Of a stretch of DNA of 64,000 nt, positions 46,328 to 53,687 are shown piece by piece. This DNA comes from an uncultured Clostridia bacterium (lineage in GTDB: Bacteria; Bacillota; Clostridia; Lachnospirales; Lachnospiraceae). How positions within the stretch are numbered: the first letter of the stretch is position 1; each line of letters begins with the position of its first letter. The notes beneath the pieces were generated by a model. That model worked only from the letters and a program-made list of their open reading frames with translations, did no database searches and was not told the DNA's origin. Location: NCBI GenBank assembly GCA_937895705.1, contig CALBKM010000038.1, positions 1 to 64,000 of the forward strand, given 5' to 3'. Made by a program: the position numbers and the translations under genes.

Positions 46328-47272
46328 TTACTTTGCCAGCGTGAGCATCCGGTCAAGAGGTGCAACCGCGCTCTCACACAATTCTTCCGGCAGCTTCATT
46401 TCGTTCTCGCCGGTTTTAAGCACATGCAATACCTTTTCCAACGTATTTAACTTCATATCCCGGCACAAATACTCGCCGCCGAAATAAAACTTTTTGTCCG
46501 GATTATCTTCTCTTAGACGGTAATTCACCCCCTCCTCGGTGCAAACGATAAACTCCTTGCACTCGCTCTGCTTCGCAAAGGCAATCATATCCGCCGTACT
46601 ACCGACGTAGTCCGCCAGTTTTACTACATTTTCCTTACATTCCGGATGCGCCATTACAAGGGCCGCCGGATGCTTCTTTTTCAGCTCCTTCACACCGGTT
46701 CCGGTAATATCTCTATGTATCGGACAATACCCGTCGTTTAAAATCACATTCTTCTCCGGCACCTGCTCTGCCACAAACCGGCCCAGATTCACATCCGGAA
46801 TAAAGAAAATATTTTGATTCGGAAGATTCTTTACAATCTTCACCGCATTGGAAGAGGTCACGCATACATCGCTATAGCTCTTTAACTCCGCCGTGGAGTT
46901 TATGTAACAAACCACTGCCAGGTCATCATATTTCTCGCGGAGTTCTTTAATCTTTTCCACCTGCGCCATATGAGCCATGGGACAATCCGCCGTCAAATCC
47001 GGCATCAGCACCGTCTTCTCCGGATTTAACATCTTTGCGCTCTCTCCCATAAAGGAAACACCGCAAAACACCACTACACCCGCATCGGTTCCCTTTGCCA
47101 CCTTGGCTAGATAAAAGGAATCCCCCACATAATCCGCCAGTTTCTGTAACTCTTCGTTTACATAGTAATGCGCAAGAATTATAGCATTCTTTTCTTTCTT
47201 AAGCTTTTGTATTTCGTTGATTATTTTATTCTCCATACCATATATGTTGTGTCCGCAAACCCAAACGTCCAC
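46328..47272 (-). CDS. nadA: Quinolinate synthase (4Fe-4S), probable GTG start
   Basis: NadA condenses iminoaspartate with dihydroxyacetone phosphate to quinolinate using a [4Fe-4S] cluster. The protein (314 residues) has NAIILAHYYVNEELQKLADY, Cys in VFCGVSFMGESAKML, Cys in VCVTSSNAVKIV and Cys in FIVCTEEGV, which are the three cluster ligands of the family. GTG at 47272 has GGGAG 5 bases upstream; ATG at 47236 lacks a site but would give the more usual N-terminus. A GTG at 47302 is excluded because it touches the -10. Confidence 0.93.
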   Translation of the reverse strand: MDVWVCGHNIYGMENKIINEIQKLKKEKNAIILAHYYVNEELQKLADYVGDSFYLAKVAKGTDAGVVVFCGVSFMGESAKMLNPEKTVLMPDLTADCPMAHMAQVEKIKELREKYDDLAVVCYINSTAELKSYSDVCVTSSNAVKIVKNLPNQNIFFIPDVNLGRFVAEQVPEKNVILNDGYCPIHRDITGTGVKELKKKHPAALVMAHPECKENVVKLADYVGSTADMIAFAKQSECKEFIVCTEEGVNYRLREDNPDKKFYFGGEYLCRDMKLNTLEKVLHVLKTGENEMKLPEELCESAVAPLDRMLTLAK

Positions 47273-47302
47273 AAACTCTCCCTTTTTCAAGATGTTGGGC
47301 AC

Positions 47303-47331
47303 AGTATAACACAGAATTTTACAAGTGTCAA
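47303..47331 (-). promoter_or_regulatory. Sigma-A promoter of the NAD operon
   Basis: Minus strand -35 TTGACA (47326-47331, perfect), 17-base spacer, -10 TATACT (47303-47308). It is the strongest promoter in the window by match to consensus. Confidence 0.85.
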
Positions 47332-47346
47332 GTTATCTGTCAAGTT
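47321..47346 (-). promoter_or_regulatory. Candidate NiaR operator at the nadA promoter
   Basis: The 9-base word AACTTGACA occurs twice, 12 bases apart (47326-47334 and 47338-47346 on the plus-strand numbering), and ACACTTGT (47321-47328) overlaps the -35. The position is right for repression by NiaR, which is encoded at the end of the same operon. I could not check the words against the NiaR consensus, so the protein is inferred. Confidence 0.4.
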
Positions 47347-47553
47347 TCGTGCAATTCAAGTGAACATTCGGGTAATACGCGGAAACTTGTTTCCAAGCGT
47401 TTGCCTCGTCATGTGAACGCAACCACAACCGAGCGGCTTTGCAGCGAGGTGTGGGGAGAGCGCGAAAGCGCGTGACTTGCACGAATCAAATACGAACACG
47501 CCACGACAAAGTGACGTTGTTACGGAGTGGGCTGGTGCGACGCGCTGCCGGCA
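47346..47553. other. GC-rich intergenic region without gene
   Basis: This stretch between the NAD promoter and the next terminator holds no credible gene. It is richer in G+C than its surroundings and contains several hairpins: TTCGTGCAA/TTGCACGAA (47346-47354 with 47477-47485), GGAAACTTGTTTCC (47381-47394) and a GCGC-GAAA-GCGC tetraloop hairpin near 47461-47472. It resembles in style the palindromic element at 36918-37103. Confidence 0.5.
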
Positions 47554-47554
47554 C

Positions 47555-47582
47555 AAAAAAACGGCGGGAAATTCTTCCCGCC
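47555..47582 (-). terminator. Rho-independent terminator of the radical SAM cluster
   Basis: GGCGGGAA and TTCCCGCC form a perfect 8-bp stem with a 4-base loop, followed on the minus strand by GTTTTTTT. It ends the transcription unit that includes the Nudix gene. Confidence 0.92.
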
Positions 47583-47640
47583 TACGGTGGTCCAAAGATC
47601 TTACGCCCAGACCAAAACTGTAATAATTTTCCTTTTATTG

Positions 47641-48117
47641 TTACTCTTCCTCCCGATACTCCGTCTCGTAAAACCACGGATTCTCATCTTTCCTAATATC
47701 CCGTAGTAACTGTTTCAAACAAGACGGGCGAGTTTCCTGCAAGTTATCAATTTCGTCAAGCGGAACCCACACACTTGCCTCCATATGCAAATCCTTTTCC
47801 GTCGGTGTATCAATTTTCTTCCCGGTTAAACTTGCCGTAAAGATATGCAAAATCCGATGGGTATACTCCGGATATTTTTCTCTCAATTCTGCATTCGTAT
47901 TGATTTCTTCCGCTAAACCGACAAACCGCTCCACCCGGATCTCATATCCGGTCTCTTCTGTCACTTCCCGAAGCAATGTCTGCTCCATACTCTCATAAAG
48001 CTTTTGACCGCCGCCCGGCAAATCATAATAAATGCAGCCGTTTTCCCGTTTGCATCGATTCAGCAAAACTGCTCCGTTCTCTATAATAATTACTTTAGAT
48101 GCACAGCGAATTGCCAT
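47641..48117 (-). CDS. Nudix hydrolase
   Basis: A 158-residue Nudix domain protein that would hydrolyse a nucleoside diphosphate linked to another group; the substrate is unknown. The Nudix box is intact in GGGQKLYESMEQTLLREVTE then ETGYE. The start at 48117 follows AAGGTG at 6 bases. It is the last gene of the cluster, 15 bases after the polytopic membrane protein, and could be a passenger rather than a part of the system. Confidence 0.85.
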   Translation of the reverse strand: MAIRCASKVIIIENGAVLLNRCKRENGCIYYDLPGGGQKLYESMEQTLLREVTEETGYEIRVERFVGLAEEINTNAELREKYPEYTHRILHIFTASLTGKKIDTPTEKDLHMEASVWVPLDEIDNLQETRPSCLKQLLRDIRKDENPWFYETEYREEE

Positions 48118-48132
48118 AAAAATCACCTTCTC

Positions 48133-49236
48133 CTACCGATACTGTCTGCTGATGCGTTCCTCCGGTCTTACATCAAACAAATACAAGAACCCCAAAAAGC
48201 ACCACTCAAGAGGCTTCATCAAGATATACACAACATCCGCGCGTCCCGGTGTCGTAATATGCTTTGACAAGGGATACCCGTGGGTATCATAAAAATTCCG
48301 AACCAACTTATGAATCCTCGGCATCTTCTCTTTGATAAAATCCTCAAAGGCATTTGCGATACAAAGCTGCCGGTTCACGATAATAGTTTGGCCCCGTCTT
48401 CTGCCGTAACGTAACGGCTTTACCACCTTTTTATGCCCTCCTGCCGCAACGGTGCAAAGATAATGCCCGTCATATTCCATCGGAGGCGGCGGAATCTGCT
48501 TGGAGAACGTCCAATCCGCCGTATCCGTAAAAGCTTTTATCGGGGCATCCAAGCCCTGACCGAACAAAATAAACAACACTTCAAACACCGCAATCACGAA
48601 AAACAAGCAAACGAAAATCAATACGGTATACTTTGAAAACGCATTCACCGTCCGATAAAGCCAGCCTTGCTTTACAGTACTTTCTTCCCATTCTGCTCCG
48701 ACACCTTTTATGCTATCATAATACTCCATCTGCTGTTTCATCAGTCTCCGTACGCCGGTCACCGCCAAAACAAACAGATTCCCGTGATACACATAAAAAA
48801 GAAGCTCTATGCCTTCACTGATCTGGCTAGATATCTGAATGGCAAACGCAATCTGAATCACCTGAAACAGCACCGTCGCAGCAATGGCAAACGCCGACAC
48901 AAGGGGCGGAAGCTTCTCCGTCTTACAACCGCACAGAAGCACCATTCCCAAAGCACCGAATATCGTCGGAATATAAATACTCAGTCCGTATTGAGTAGAA
49001 ATACTGTAATGAAGCTGGATATTGTAAATCACCTCATGCCAGTCTCCCGCGGTATCAAAGCTGATATCGTATAGCAATACATAAAGAATTGCGCCAATTA
49101 AAAAGGTCAGCCAGAACGCCAGCTTCGGCTTTTTCAAAGACTTAACAAACAAATTATAACCGTTCCAAATCGTCAATCCTCCCGGAATCACACCGATTAC
49201 AAGTATTAATATGATATAAACAACAACCTCACCCAT
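48133..49236 (-). CDS. Polytopic membrane protein (DUF6688-like) of the YGPPP cluster
   Basis: The 367-residue protein has about seven hydrophobic segments (about 5-25, 40-55, 85-102, 110-133, 140-160, 200-230) and then a C-terminal soluble part with a Pro-rich stretch QIPPPPMEYDGHYLCTVAAG, a basic patch LRYGRRRGQ and HITTPGRADVVYILMKPLEW. I recall such proteins as DUF6688 but could not verify this. The Pro-rich PPPPMEY segment echoes the YGPPPxxY motif of the neighbouring peptides, which could be chance. It overlaps no gene and lies 11 bases after the 94-residue peptide gene. Confidence 0.6.
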   Translation of the reverse strand: MGEVVVYIILILVIGVIPGGLTIWNGYNLFVKSLKKPKLAFWLTFLIGAILYVLLYDISFDTAGDWHEVIYNIQLHYSISTQYGLSIYIPTIFGALGMVLLCGCKTEKLPPLVSAFAIAATVLFQVIQIAFAIQISSQISEGIELLFYVYHGNLFVLAVTGVRRLMKQQMEYYDSIKGVGAEWEESTVKQGWLYRTVNAFSKYTVLIFVCLFFVIAVFEVLFILFGQGLDAPIKAFTDTADWTFSKQIPPPPMEYDGHYLCTVAAGGHKKVVKPLRYGRRRGQTIIVNRQLCIANAFEDFIKEKMPRIHKLVRNFYDTHGYPLSKHITTPGRADVVYILMKPLEWCFLGFLYLFDVRPEERISRQYR

Positions 49237-49247
49237 AGTTACTCTCC

Positions 49248-49532
49248 CTACTCTTCTTCTCCCTTCAAGATAACATTTCTATCCGGCGGCGGTCCGTACA
49301 TACACTGGGCTAAATTCTCCTCCGCAGAAAACGCTTCCTCCTCCGTCTCCGGCGTAACATCCGTACCTTTTTCTTCCGCCTCCGGAACAGGCGTCATTGT
49401 CACATATTCATCCGGCGGCGGTCCGTATACTCCCGCCGCTTCATTCATCCACGGTAAAAAACGACAGCCTCCCATGGTCACTGCCGTAGATACCAAGGAT
49501 GCGGTTACCAATAGCTTCTTCCCTTTTTTCAT
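49248..49532 (-). CDS. Lipoprotein-like peptide with two YGPPPD motifs
   Basis: A 94-residue protein with a basic, hydrophobic N-terminus and the lipobox-like end TMGGC (Cys23), then RFLPW (24-28), VYGPPPDEY (35-43), a Glu/Thr/Pro-rich linker and a second MYGPPPDRN (78-86). The first 28 residues and the first motif are nearly the same as in the 83-residue paralogue at 50272-50523. The Cys could be lipidated after export, or the leader could be a recognition sequence. Two motif copies in one peptide are typical of substrates of a modifying enzyme. Function unknown. Confidence 0.7.
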   Translation of the reverse strand: MKKGKKLLVTASLVSTAVTMGGCRFLPWMNEAAGVYGPPPDEYVTMTPVPEAEEKGTDVTPETEEEAFSAEENLAQCMYGPPPDRNVILKGEEE

Positions 49533-49545
49533 TCACATTCCTCCC

Positions 49546-50262
49546 CTACTTCACACCGTTTATTCGGTTCAGCACTACCTCATAATCCTTCTTTGCCTGT
49601 TCAAACTCCCGAAAGAAGATCTCCGTTTCCTCCGTCGTCATTCCTTCTTCAAAGGGCTGGGTCCCGAACTCCATAAAAAAGTCTTCACCTTTTTCTACGC
49701 TTAAACGATACTCGTGAACATCCTCATTGTACCACGCTAAGCTTTCATAAAAGAAGCTCTTTGTAAACTCCTCCGTGAGAACCAGGCGGTTGTCCACGAA
49801 CGGCGTAAGAACCACCCCATTTTCCGTTTCGATAAGTTCACTGGCTGTATATGCTTCCCCGGTCCATTTCATCGGTCCAAGTTTAACAAACAACACATCA
49901 CCTATAGAAAAAGAGGATACGTCCTTCCCCGGAATTATCAGCTCCGATGGCAGCCCCAAGTCTAATCTCGGGTTATAAATCGATAAAATCTCAATTTCGC
50001 AGAGCAAAGCCTGCGTCTGCGTATCATCCTCCGTCTTTGTTTCCTCAACCGAAAGCAGACGAACCACAGCATACTGTCCCATGGCAGAAAAATACCAATC
50101 CGGCGGTTCTGCTATGATATGAACATTTTCCACCGCTGTCGTTGCGGTTGGCAGAATATCATCATAGTCCTCCGGCGGCGGCCCGTACACCCCGCAACCG
50201 TTCATATTCATCGCCACCGCAAACACAGAGGCCGTCACTAACAGTTTCGTTCCTTTTCTCAT
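49546..50262 (-). CDS. Larger lipoprotein-like protein with YGPPP motif and folded domain
   Basis: The 238-residue protein starts with a leader homologous to those of its two neighbours (KGTKLLVTAS... NGC, Cys23) followed at once by GVYGPPPEDYDD (24-35). After residue 50 comes an unrelated beta-rich domain (AVVRLLSVEET..., FSIGDVLFVKLGP...) of about 150 residues, then a helical charged tail. The domain is not recognised; an OB-like or immunity-like fold is possible. It is flanked by the two shorter peptides in a tight array with 9- and 13-base gaps. Confidence 0.7.
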   Translation of the reverse strand: MRKGTKLLVTASVFAVAMNMNGCGVYGPPPEDYDDILPTATTAVENVHIIAEPPDWYFSAMGQYAVVRLLSVEETKTEDDTQTQALLCEIEILSIYNPRLDLGLPSELIIPGKDVSSFSIGDVLFVKLGPMKWTGEAYTASELIETENGVVLTPFVDNRLVLTEEFTKSFFYESLAWYNEDVHEYRLSVEKGEDFFMEFGTQPFEEGMTTEETEIFFREFEQAKKDYEVVLNRINGVK

Positions 50263-50271
50263 AATCTCCCC

Positions 50272-50523
50272 CTATTCTTCCTCTATCGGAGTCTCAGTCG
50301 ATGTCGGCTCTTCCTCATACGGTTCTTCGTAATACGGCTCTTCATAATACGGGACTCCGTACTCCGGCTGTGCAATATTATACTTCGGATCATATTCCTC
50401 CGGTGGAGGACCATAAACATTGGCATTCGAATTCGCCCACGGCAGAAATCTGCAACCACCCATGGTCATGGCCGCCGATACCAGCGTAGCTGTCACCAAA
50501 GCTCTCTTTCCTGTCTTTTTCAT
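50272..50523 (-). CDS. Lipoprotein-like peptide with YGPPP motif and Tyr/Glu-rich tail
   Basis: The 83-residue protein has a leader MKKTGKRALVTATLVSAAMT ending in MGGC (Cys24), RFLPW (25-29), VYGPPPEEYD (36-45) and an acidic tail with repeats of Y-Y/E-E-E-P (about 57-75) plus one more YGVP. It is the first gene after the radical SAM enzyme (15-base gap), the normal place for a precursor peptide. The tail repeats could be additional modification sites or a spacer. Function unknown. Confidence 0.72.
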   Translation of the reverse strand: MKKTGKRALVTATLVSAAMTMGGCRFLPWANSNANVYGPPPEEYDPKYNIAQPEYGVPYYEEPYYEEPYEEEPTSTETPIEEE

Positions 50524-50538
50524 CCGCGTCTCTCCCTC

Positions 50539-51615
50539 CTAGAATAACGTCCCCTTAAAACACATCTTCGGTTTCTTTTTATCGTAATCCCAACTGTGAA
50601 AAGAGCCTCCGCCGCAAAATTCCCGGTCCTTACAAGTACGACAGGTCTCATTTTCATCGGATAAATTCCGGCGATAGGCTCCGAAGCCGTTTTTCCACAC
50701 TTCCGTAAAATCATCCTTTAAAATATTGCCGTAAATCAGCTCCGGCCTGCGCTCAATATCCAGGCAAGCTCCGATATCCCCGTTTGCCATCACCGATGCG
50801 GTATAAATACCTGCATTACAAAGGAAATACCAGTCTCTGACTTCCCGCTCGTACTCCGTGCCGAGATAATGGCAACAGCCGTACTGCACCGGTTCCCCCT
50901 GTCTGCGCTTTTCCTTAATAAACTCAAACAAGGTCACATAATCCTCCGGGGTAAGCAACAGCTCCGGCATATCCTCCGCCCGACCCATAGGCTCCAGATT
51001 AATGACCCTCCAGGAATCAATATCCACATCCTCAAAAATGTGATATAACGCATCCAGCTCCCCAATATTCTTTTTATGTACCACCGTCGTCACCTGTACA
51101 TGCTGAAAGCTGCCGTTTTCTATCAAAGCTTCCACGCCCTTCATAGCCGCAGCATATCCGCCCGGCGTCTGCCTGAACCAGTCGTGAGTCTCCGGCAAGC
51201 CGTCAATGCTAATGGAAATCGTGCCCATACCGCATTCTTCCAAGCGCTTTGCCACCGTCTCATCGATTAACGTTCCGTTGCTGGTCATGCCCCAGTGAAA
51301 ACCCTGCTTGTGGGCATATCCCATAATATCAAAAAACTCCGGTCGTAACAGCGGCTCGCCTCCCGTAATGGAAAGCATGATTCCCTCCGTGCCGAAATCC
51401 GCCTTTATCTTGTCCAAAAACGATTGATACGTCCCAACACTTAAAAGCTCGCTGGTTACTTCCCCGCACCGGCTACCGCAATGGAGACACCGCTCGTTGC
51501 ACTCCATGGTCAGCTCCAAAAACAAATTCCGCAGTTGCGGTTGCTTCCAAAGCTTTCTTTTATAAGCCGCCAACTCTGTCATATGCTGTACTTTTTTCTC
51601 TTTTGTCAATCTCAT
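50539..51615 (-). CDS. Radical SAM/SPASM domain enzyme of the YGPPP cluster
   Basis: The 358-residue protein has the radical SAM cluster motif CNERCLHC (Cys39, Cys43, Cys46), an extra Cys50, the SAM-binding GGEP (85-88), and a C-terminal SPASM domain with CRTCKDREFC, CGGG, and a final Cys in KKPKMC, which fits the layout for auxiliary Fe-S clusters. SPASM enzymes modify ribosomally made peptides or proteins. The ATG at 51615 has AAGGGAG before it. Three leader-bearing peptides follow directly, so I infer they are its substrates. No RRE-domain gene is visible nearby. Confidence 0.9.
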   Translation of the reverse strand: MRLTKEKKVQHMTELAAYKRKLWKQPQLRNLFLELTMECNERCLHCGSRCGEVTSELLSVGTYQSFLDKIKADFGTEGIMLSITGGEPLLRPEFFDIMGYAHKQGFHWGMTSNGTLIDETVAKRLEECGMGTISISIDGLPETHDWFRQTPGGYAAAMKGVEALIENGSFQHVQVTTVVHKKNIGELDALYHIFEDVDIDSWRVINLEPMGRAEDMPELLLTPEDYVTLFEFIKEKRRQGEPVQYGCCHYLGTEYEREVRDWYFLCNAGIYTASVMANGDIGACLDIERRPELIYGNILKDDFTEVWKNGFGAYRRNLSDENETCRTCKDREFCGGGSFHSWDYDKKKPKMCFKGTLF

Positions 51616-51671
51616 AGACTCCCTTCCCCTTTCTCTACATGTTTTGGTTGTTTGTATCAACACTTGTTACT

Positions 51672-53210
51672 TTATCGCACAACGATGCCCTCTTCTTTTC
51701 TCTTCCGCTTGTTCTCATACATCCGATCATCCGCCGTCTTTAGCATTTCTTCATAAGACAAGCCCTCTGTCATCAGACAATATCCAAAGGAGAACCGAAG
51801 CGGCACCGTAAGACTGTCGCTTAAACGTGCCGTACTGTGACCCTGGATATATTCGATGGTCCGAATCGTATTAAGAAGCTCTCCTTCATCATCATAATCA
51901 TACAAAAACAGTAAAAACTCATCGCCGCCGATACGGGCCGACAAACTGCTCTGAATACCGAAATGATCGATTACATTACCTATTTTCTTTAAATATGCAT
52001 CGCCTGACTCGTGACCGTGGGTATCGTTTATGGTCTTCAATCCGTCGGCGTCAATCATCACAAGCGCCGCATATCCCAGCTTATCCGGCTCGCGGAACAA
52101 CAGCGACAGCTGTGTTTCTACCCCTCGACGATTGTACAGCCCGGTCAACAAATCCACATCCCGCTCCGCTTCGATTTGTCTGCGCTTTATGATATCTTCC
52201 GTCTCATCAATGACTACACCGAACACTTCGTTTCCGATTTCGATCTCCTCTAACCTCACATACTGCTCCGGCTCATCGGAAAGCACGTACACCCCTGGCT
52301 CATCCTCATACGGTTTGGAACGTACCTTCTCAATAAAATCGTCAAACAATTCGTAATCCGAAGTCAATAACCTCCACTCATCCAACTCCAATGAAAATAT
52401 CCGCGGAATATACTCCGTGCACCGAACCGTTTTTGCACCTTTTCTGTATTCATAAACACCGATAAACATGTTTGTTTTACTGAGAACATAAGAAATCTTG
52501 CTGGTAGTATCCGACAAACTTCCCACCATCGTATTAATATAATCACTTAACTCCGAAAATTCTTCACTGGACCGGACGTCTACTTTGACATCCATATCAC
52601 CCTCGATAATTTTACCGAGTTCATTATTAATTTCGTGAATTTCATCCACCACGTAACGATTCATATAACGGCTCACCACAAATATCAAAATGCAGGCAAT
52701 GGTAGCCAGACAAATGCAGAATACCAGTGCGGTTGTGGGTACGCGTTCATATATTTTTTCGCATTTCGTGCATCTTCCCACATACTCGCTTCCCAGCTTC
52801 CGAAACACACAATAAAATCTGATTCCGTCGATTTTCGCATAAAACCCGTTCGTATCTTCTCTCACTTTTTCCAAACGAATTCCGATTTCATCACACAGCT
52901 TTCCGTTTACCTCACCGGCCGTCGTTCCACGAATCTGTCCGTCCTTCTCCGCAATCACATAATAATCGGCCTCAGAATTCATCTCAATAAGAGAAAACAT
53001 ATTCGCATAACCGCGTTCTCCCTCAGCCTCCGTAATTACATTTTCTTCAATAAACTTCTCAATCTGGCTCAAAACGCCCAAAGACTTTTCATGTTCTCTG
53101 CGTCGCTCGGCAAACACCTGTAAACACACCACAAGCATCAGAACCGCCACCATGAGCGACATTGTAATACGTATCATATATTGTCTGATTCTCTTCTTTA
53201 ACGGTTTCAT
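51672..53210 (-). CDS. Membrane-bound GGDEF diguanylate cyclase
   Basis: The 512-residue protein has a transmembrane helix near the N-terminus (about 12-33), an extracellular sensor domain (about 34-160), a second transmembrane helix (about 163-185), a HAMP-like segment, a PAS-like region (about 245-350) and a C-terminal GGDEF domain with the intact active site RIGGDEFLLF, so it probably makes cyclic di-GMP. The inhibitory RxxD site is not obvious to me. The start at 53210 follows a GGGGG site. It precedes the radical SAM gene by 57 bases and may share its transcript. Confidence 0.9.
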   Translation of the reverse strand: MKPLKKRIRQYMIRITMSLMVAVLMLVVCLQVFAERRREHEKSLGVLSQIEKFIEENVITEAEGERGYANMFSLIEMNSEADYYVIAEKDGQIRGTTAGEVNGKLCDEIGIRLEKVREDTNGFYAKIDGIRFYCVFRKLGSEYVGRCTKCEKIYERVPTTALVFCICLATIACILIFVVSRYMNRYVVDEIHEINNELGKIIEGDMDVKVDVRSSEEFSELSDYINTMVGSLSDTTSKISYVLSKTNMFIGVYEYRKGAKTVRCTEYIPRIFSLELDEWRLLTSDYELFDDFIEKVRSKPYEDEPGVYVLSDEPEQYVRLEEIEIGNEVFGVVIDETEDIIKRRQIEAERDVDLLTGLYNRRGVETQLSLLFREPDKLGYAALVMIDADGLKTINDTHGHESGDAYLKKIGNVIDHFGIQSSLSARIGGDEFLLFLYDYDDEGELLNTIRTIEYIQGHSTARLSDSLTVPLRFSFGYCLMTEGLSYEEMLKTADDRMYENKRKRKEEGIVVR

Positions 53211-53260
53211 CATATCCCCCTCTTTGGTACCAAAAGAATGTAATCTCTCTATAATAAAAA

Positions 53261-53289
53261 ACTTTACCACAATCATGTTTTTACGTCAA
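53261..53289 (-). promoter_or_regulatory. Sigma-A promoter of the GGDEF gene
   Basis: Minus strand -35 TTGACG (53284-53289), 17-base spacer, -10 TAAAGT (53261-53266). The start point lies near 53254, about 45 bases before the ATG. It could drive the whole radical SAM cluster. Confidence 0.7.
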
Positions 53290-53313
53290 TAATTTTAAAG
53301 TCCTACATATAGT
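53287..53313 (+). promoter_or_regulatory. Possible sigma-E-type promoter of the YlmC/YmxH-like gene
   Basis: On the plus strand CAATA (53287-53291) and CATATAGT (53306-53313) with a 14-base spacer recall the mother-cell sigma-E consensus. TATACT at 53313-53318 could instead be a sigma-A -10 without a clear -35. The site overlaps the -35 of the divergent GGDEF promoter. Confidence 0.3.
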
Positions 53314-53343
53314 ATACTAAACTGCTTTATCGGAGGAACCGCC

Positions 53344-53607
53344 ATGCGTCTGTGCGATTTACGTCAAAAGGAAGTTATCAACTGCCGGGACTGTGCCCGC
53401 CTGGGTTATGTGGGCGATGTGGAGTTTAACCTCTGTACCGGTGCCTTAGAAAAAATCATTGTACCGGGACCCGGCAAATTCTTCGGCTTCTTCGGAGACG
53501 GTTGCGAATATATCATTCCTTGGTGTAATATTAAACAAATCGGTCCGGATATCATTTTAGTGGATATTGAATGCAAAACAGCCCTGCGGGACAGTCATAA
53601 CTGCTGA
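53344..53607 (+). CDS. YlmC/YmxH family sporulation-associated protein
   Basis: An 87-residue PRC-barrel protein of the YlmC/YmxH family, linked to sporulation in Firmicutes. It begins MRLCDLRQKEVINCRDCARL and has GYVGDVEFNLCTGALEKIIV and IPWCNIKQIGPDIILVDIE, all family hallmarks. A strong GGAGG site precedes the ATG. It is the only clear plus-strand gene in the window and is divergent from the GGDEF gene. It suggests the organism has at least part of the sporulation programme. Confidence 0.85.
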   Translation: MRLCDLRQKEVINCRDCARLGYVGDVEFNLCTGALEKIIVPGPGKFFGFFGDGCEYIIPWCNIKQIGPDIILVDIECKTALRDSHNC

Positions 53608-53615
53608 TGTCCTAC

Positions 53616-53687
53616 AAGGCTGAATTTTCTCACCTTATTGCCGGTCTGTCACACCGGATAAGCCACTCATTTTCAACGCTTAGCCTT
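53616..53687. terminator. Possible bidirectional structure between convergent genes
   Basis: AAGGCT/AGCCTT (53616-53621 with 53682-53687) enclose an inner CCGGT/ACCGG hairpin (53641-53645 with 53653-53657). The region separates the convergent 53344-53607 and 53686-54705 genes. T-runs are poor on both sides, so termination is uncertain. Confidence 0.3.

Noticed and set aside
47356..47595. 79-residue minus-strand frame
   Set aside because: Lies in the hairpin-rich intergenic tract and runs through the terminator; composition is not protein-like.
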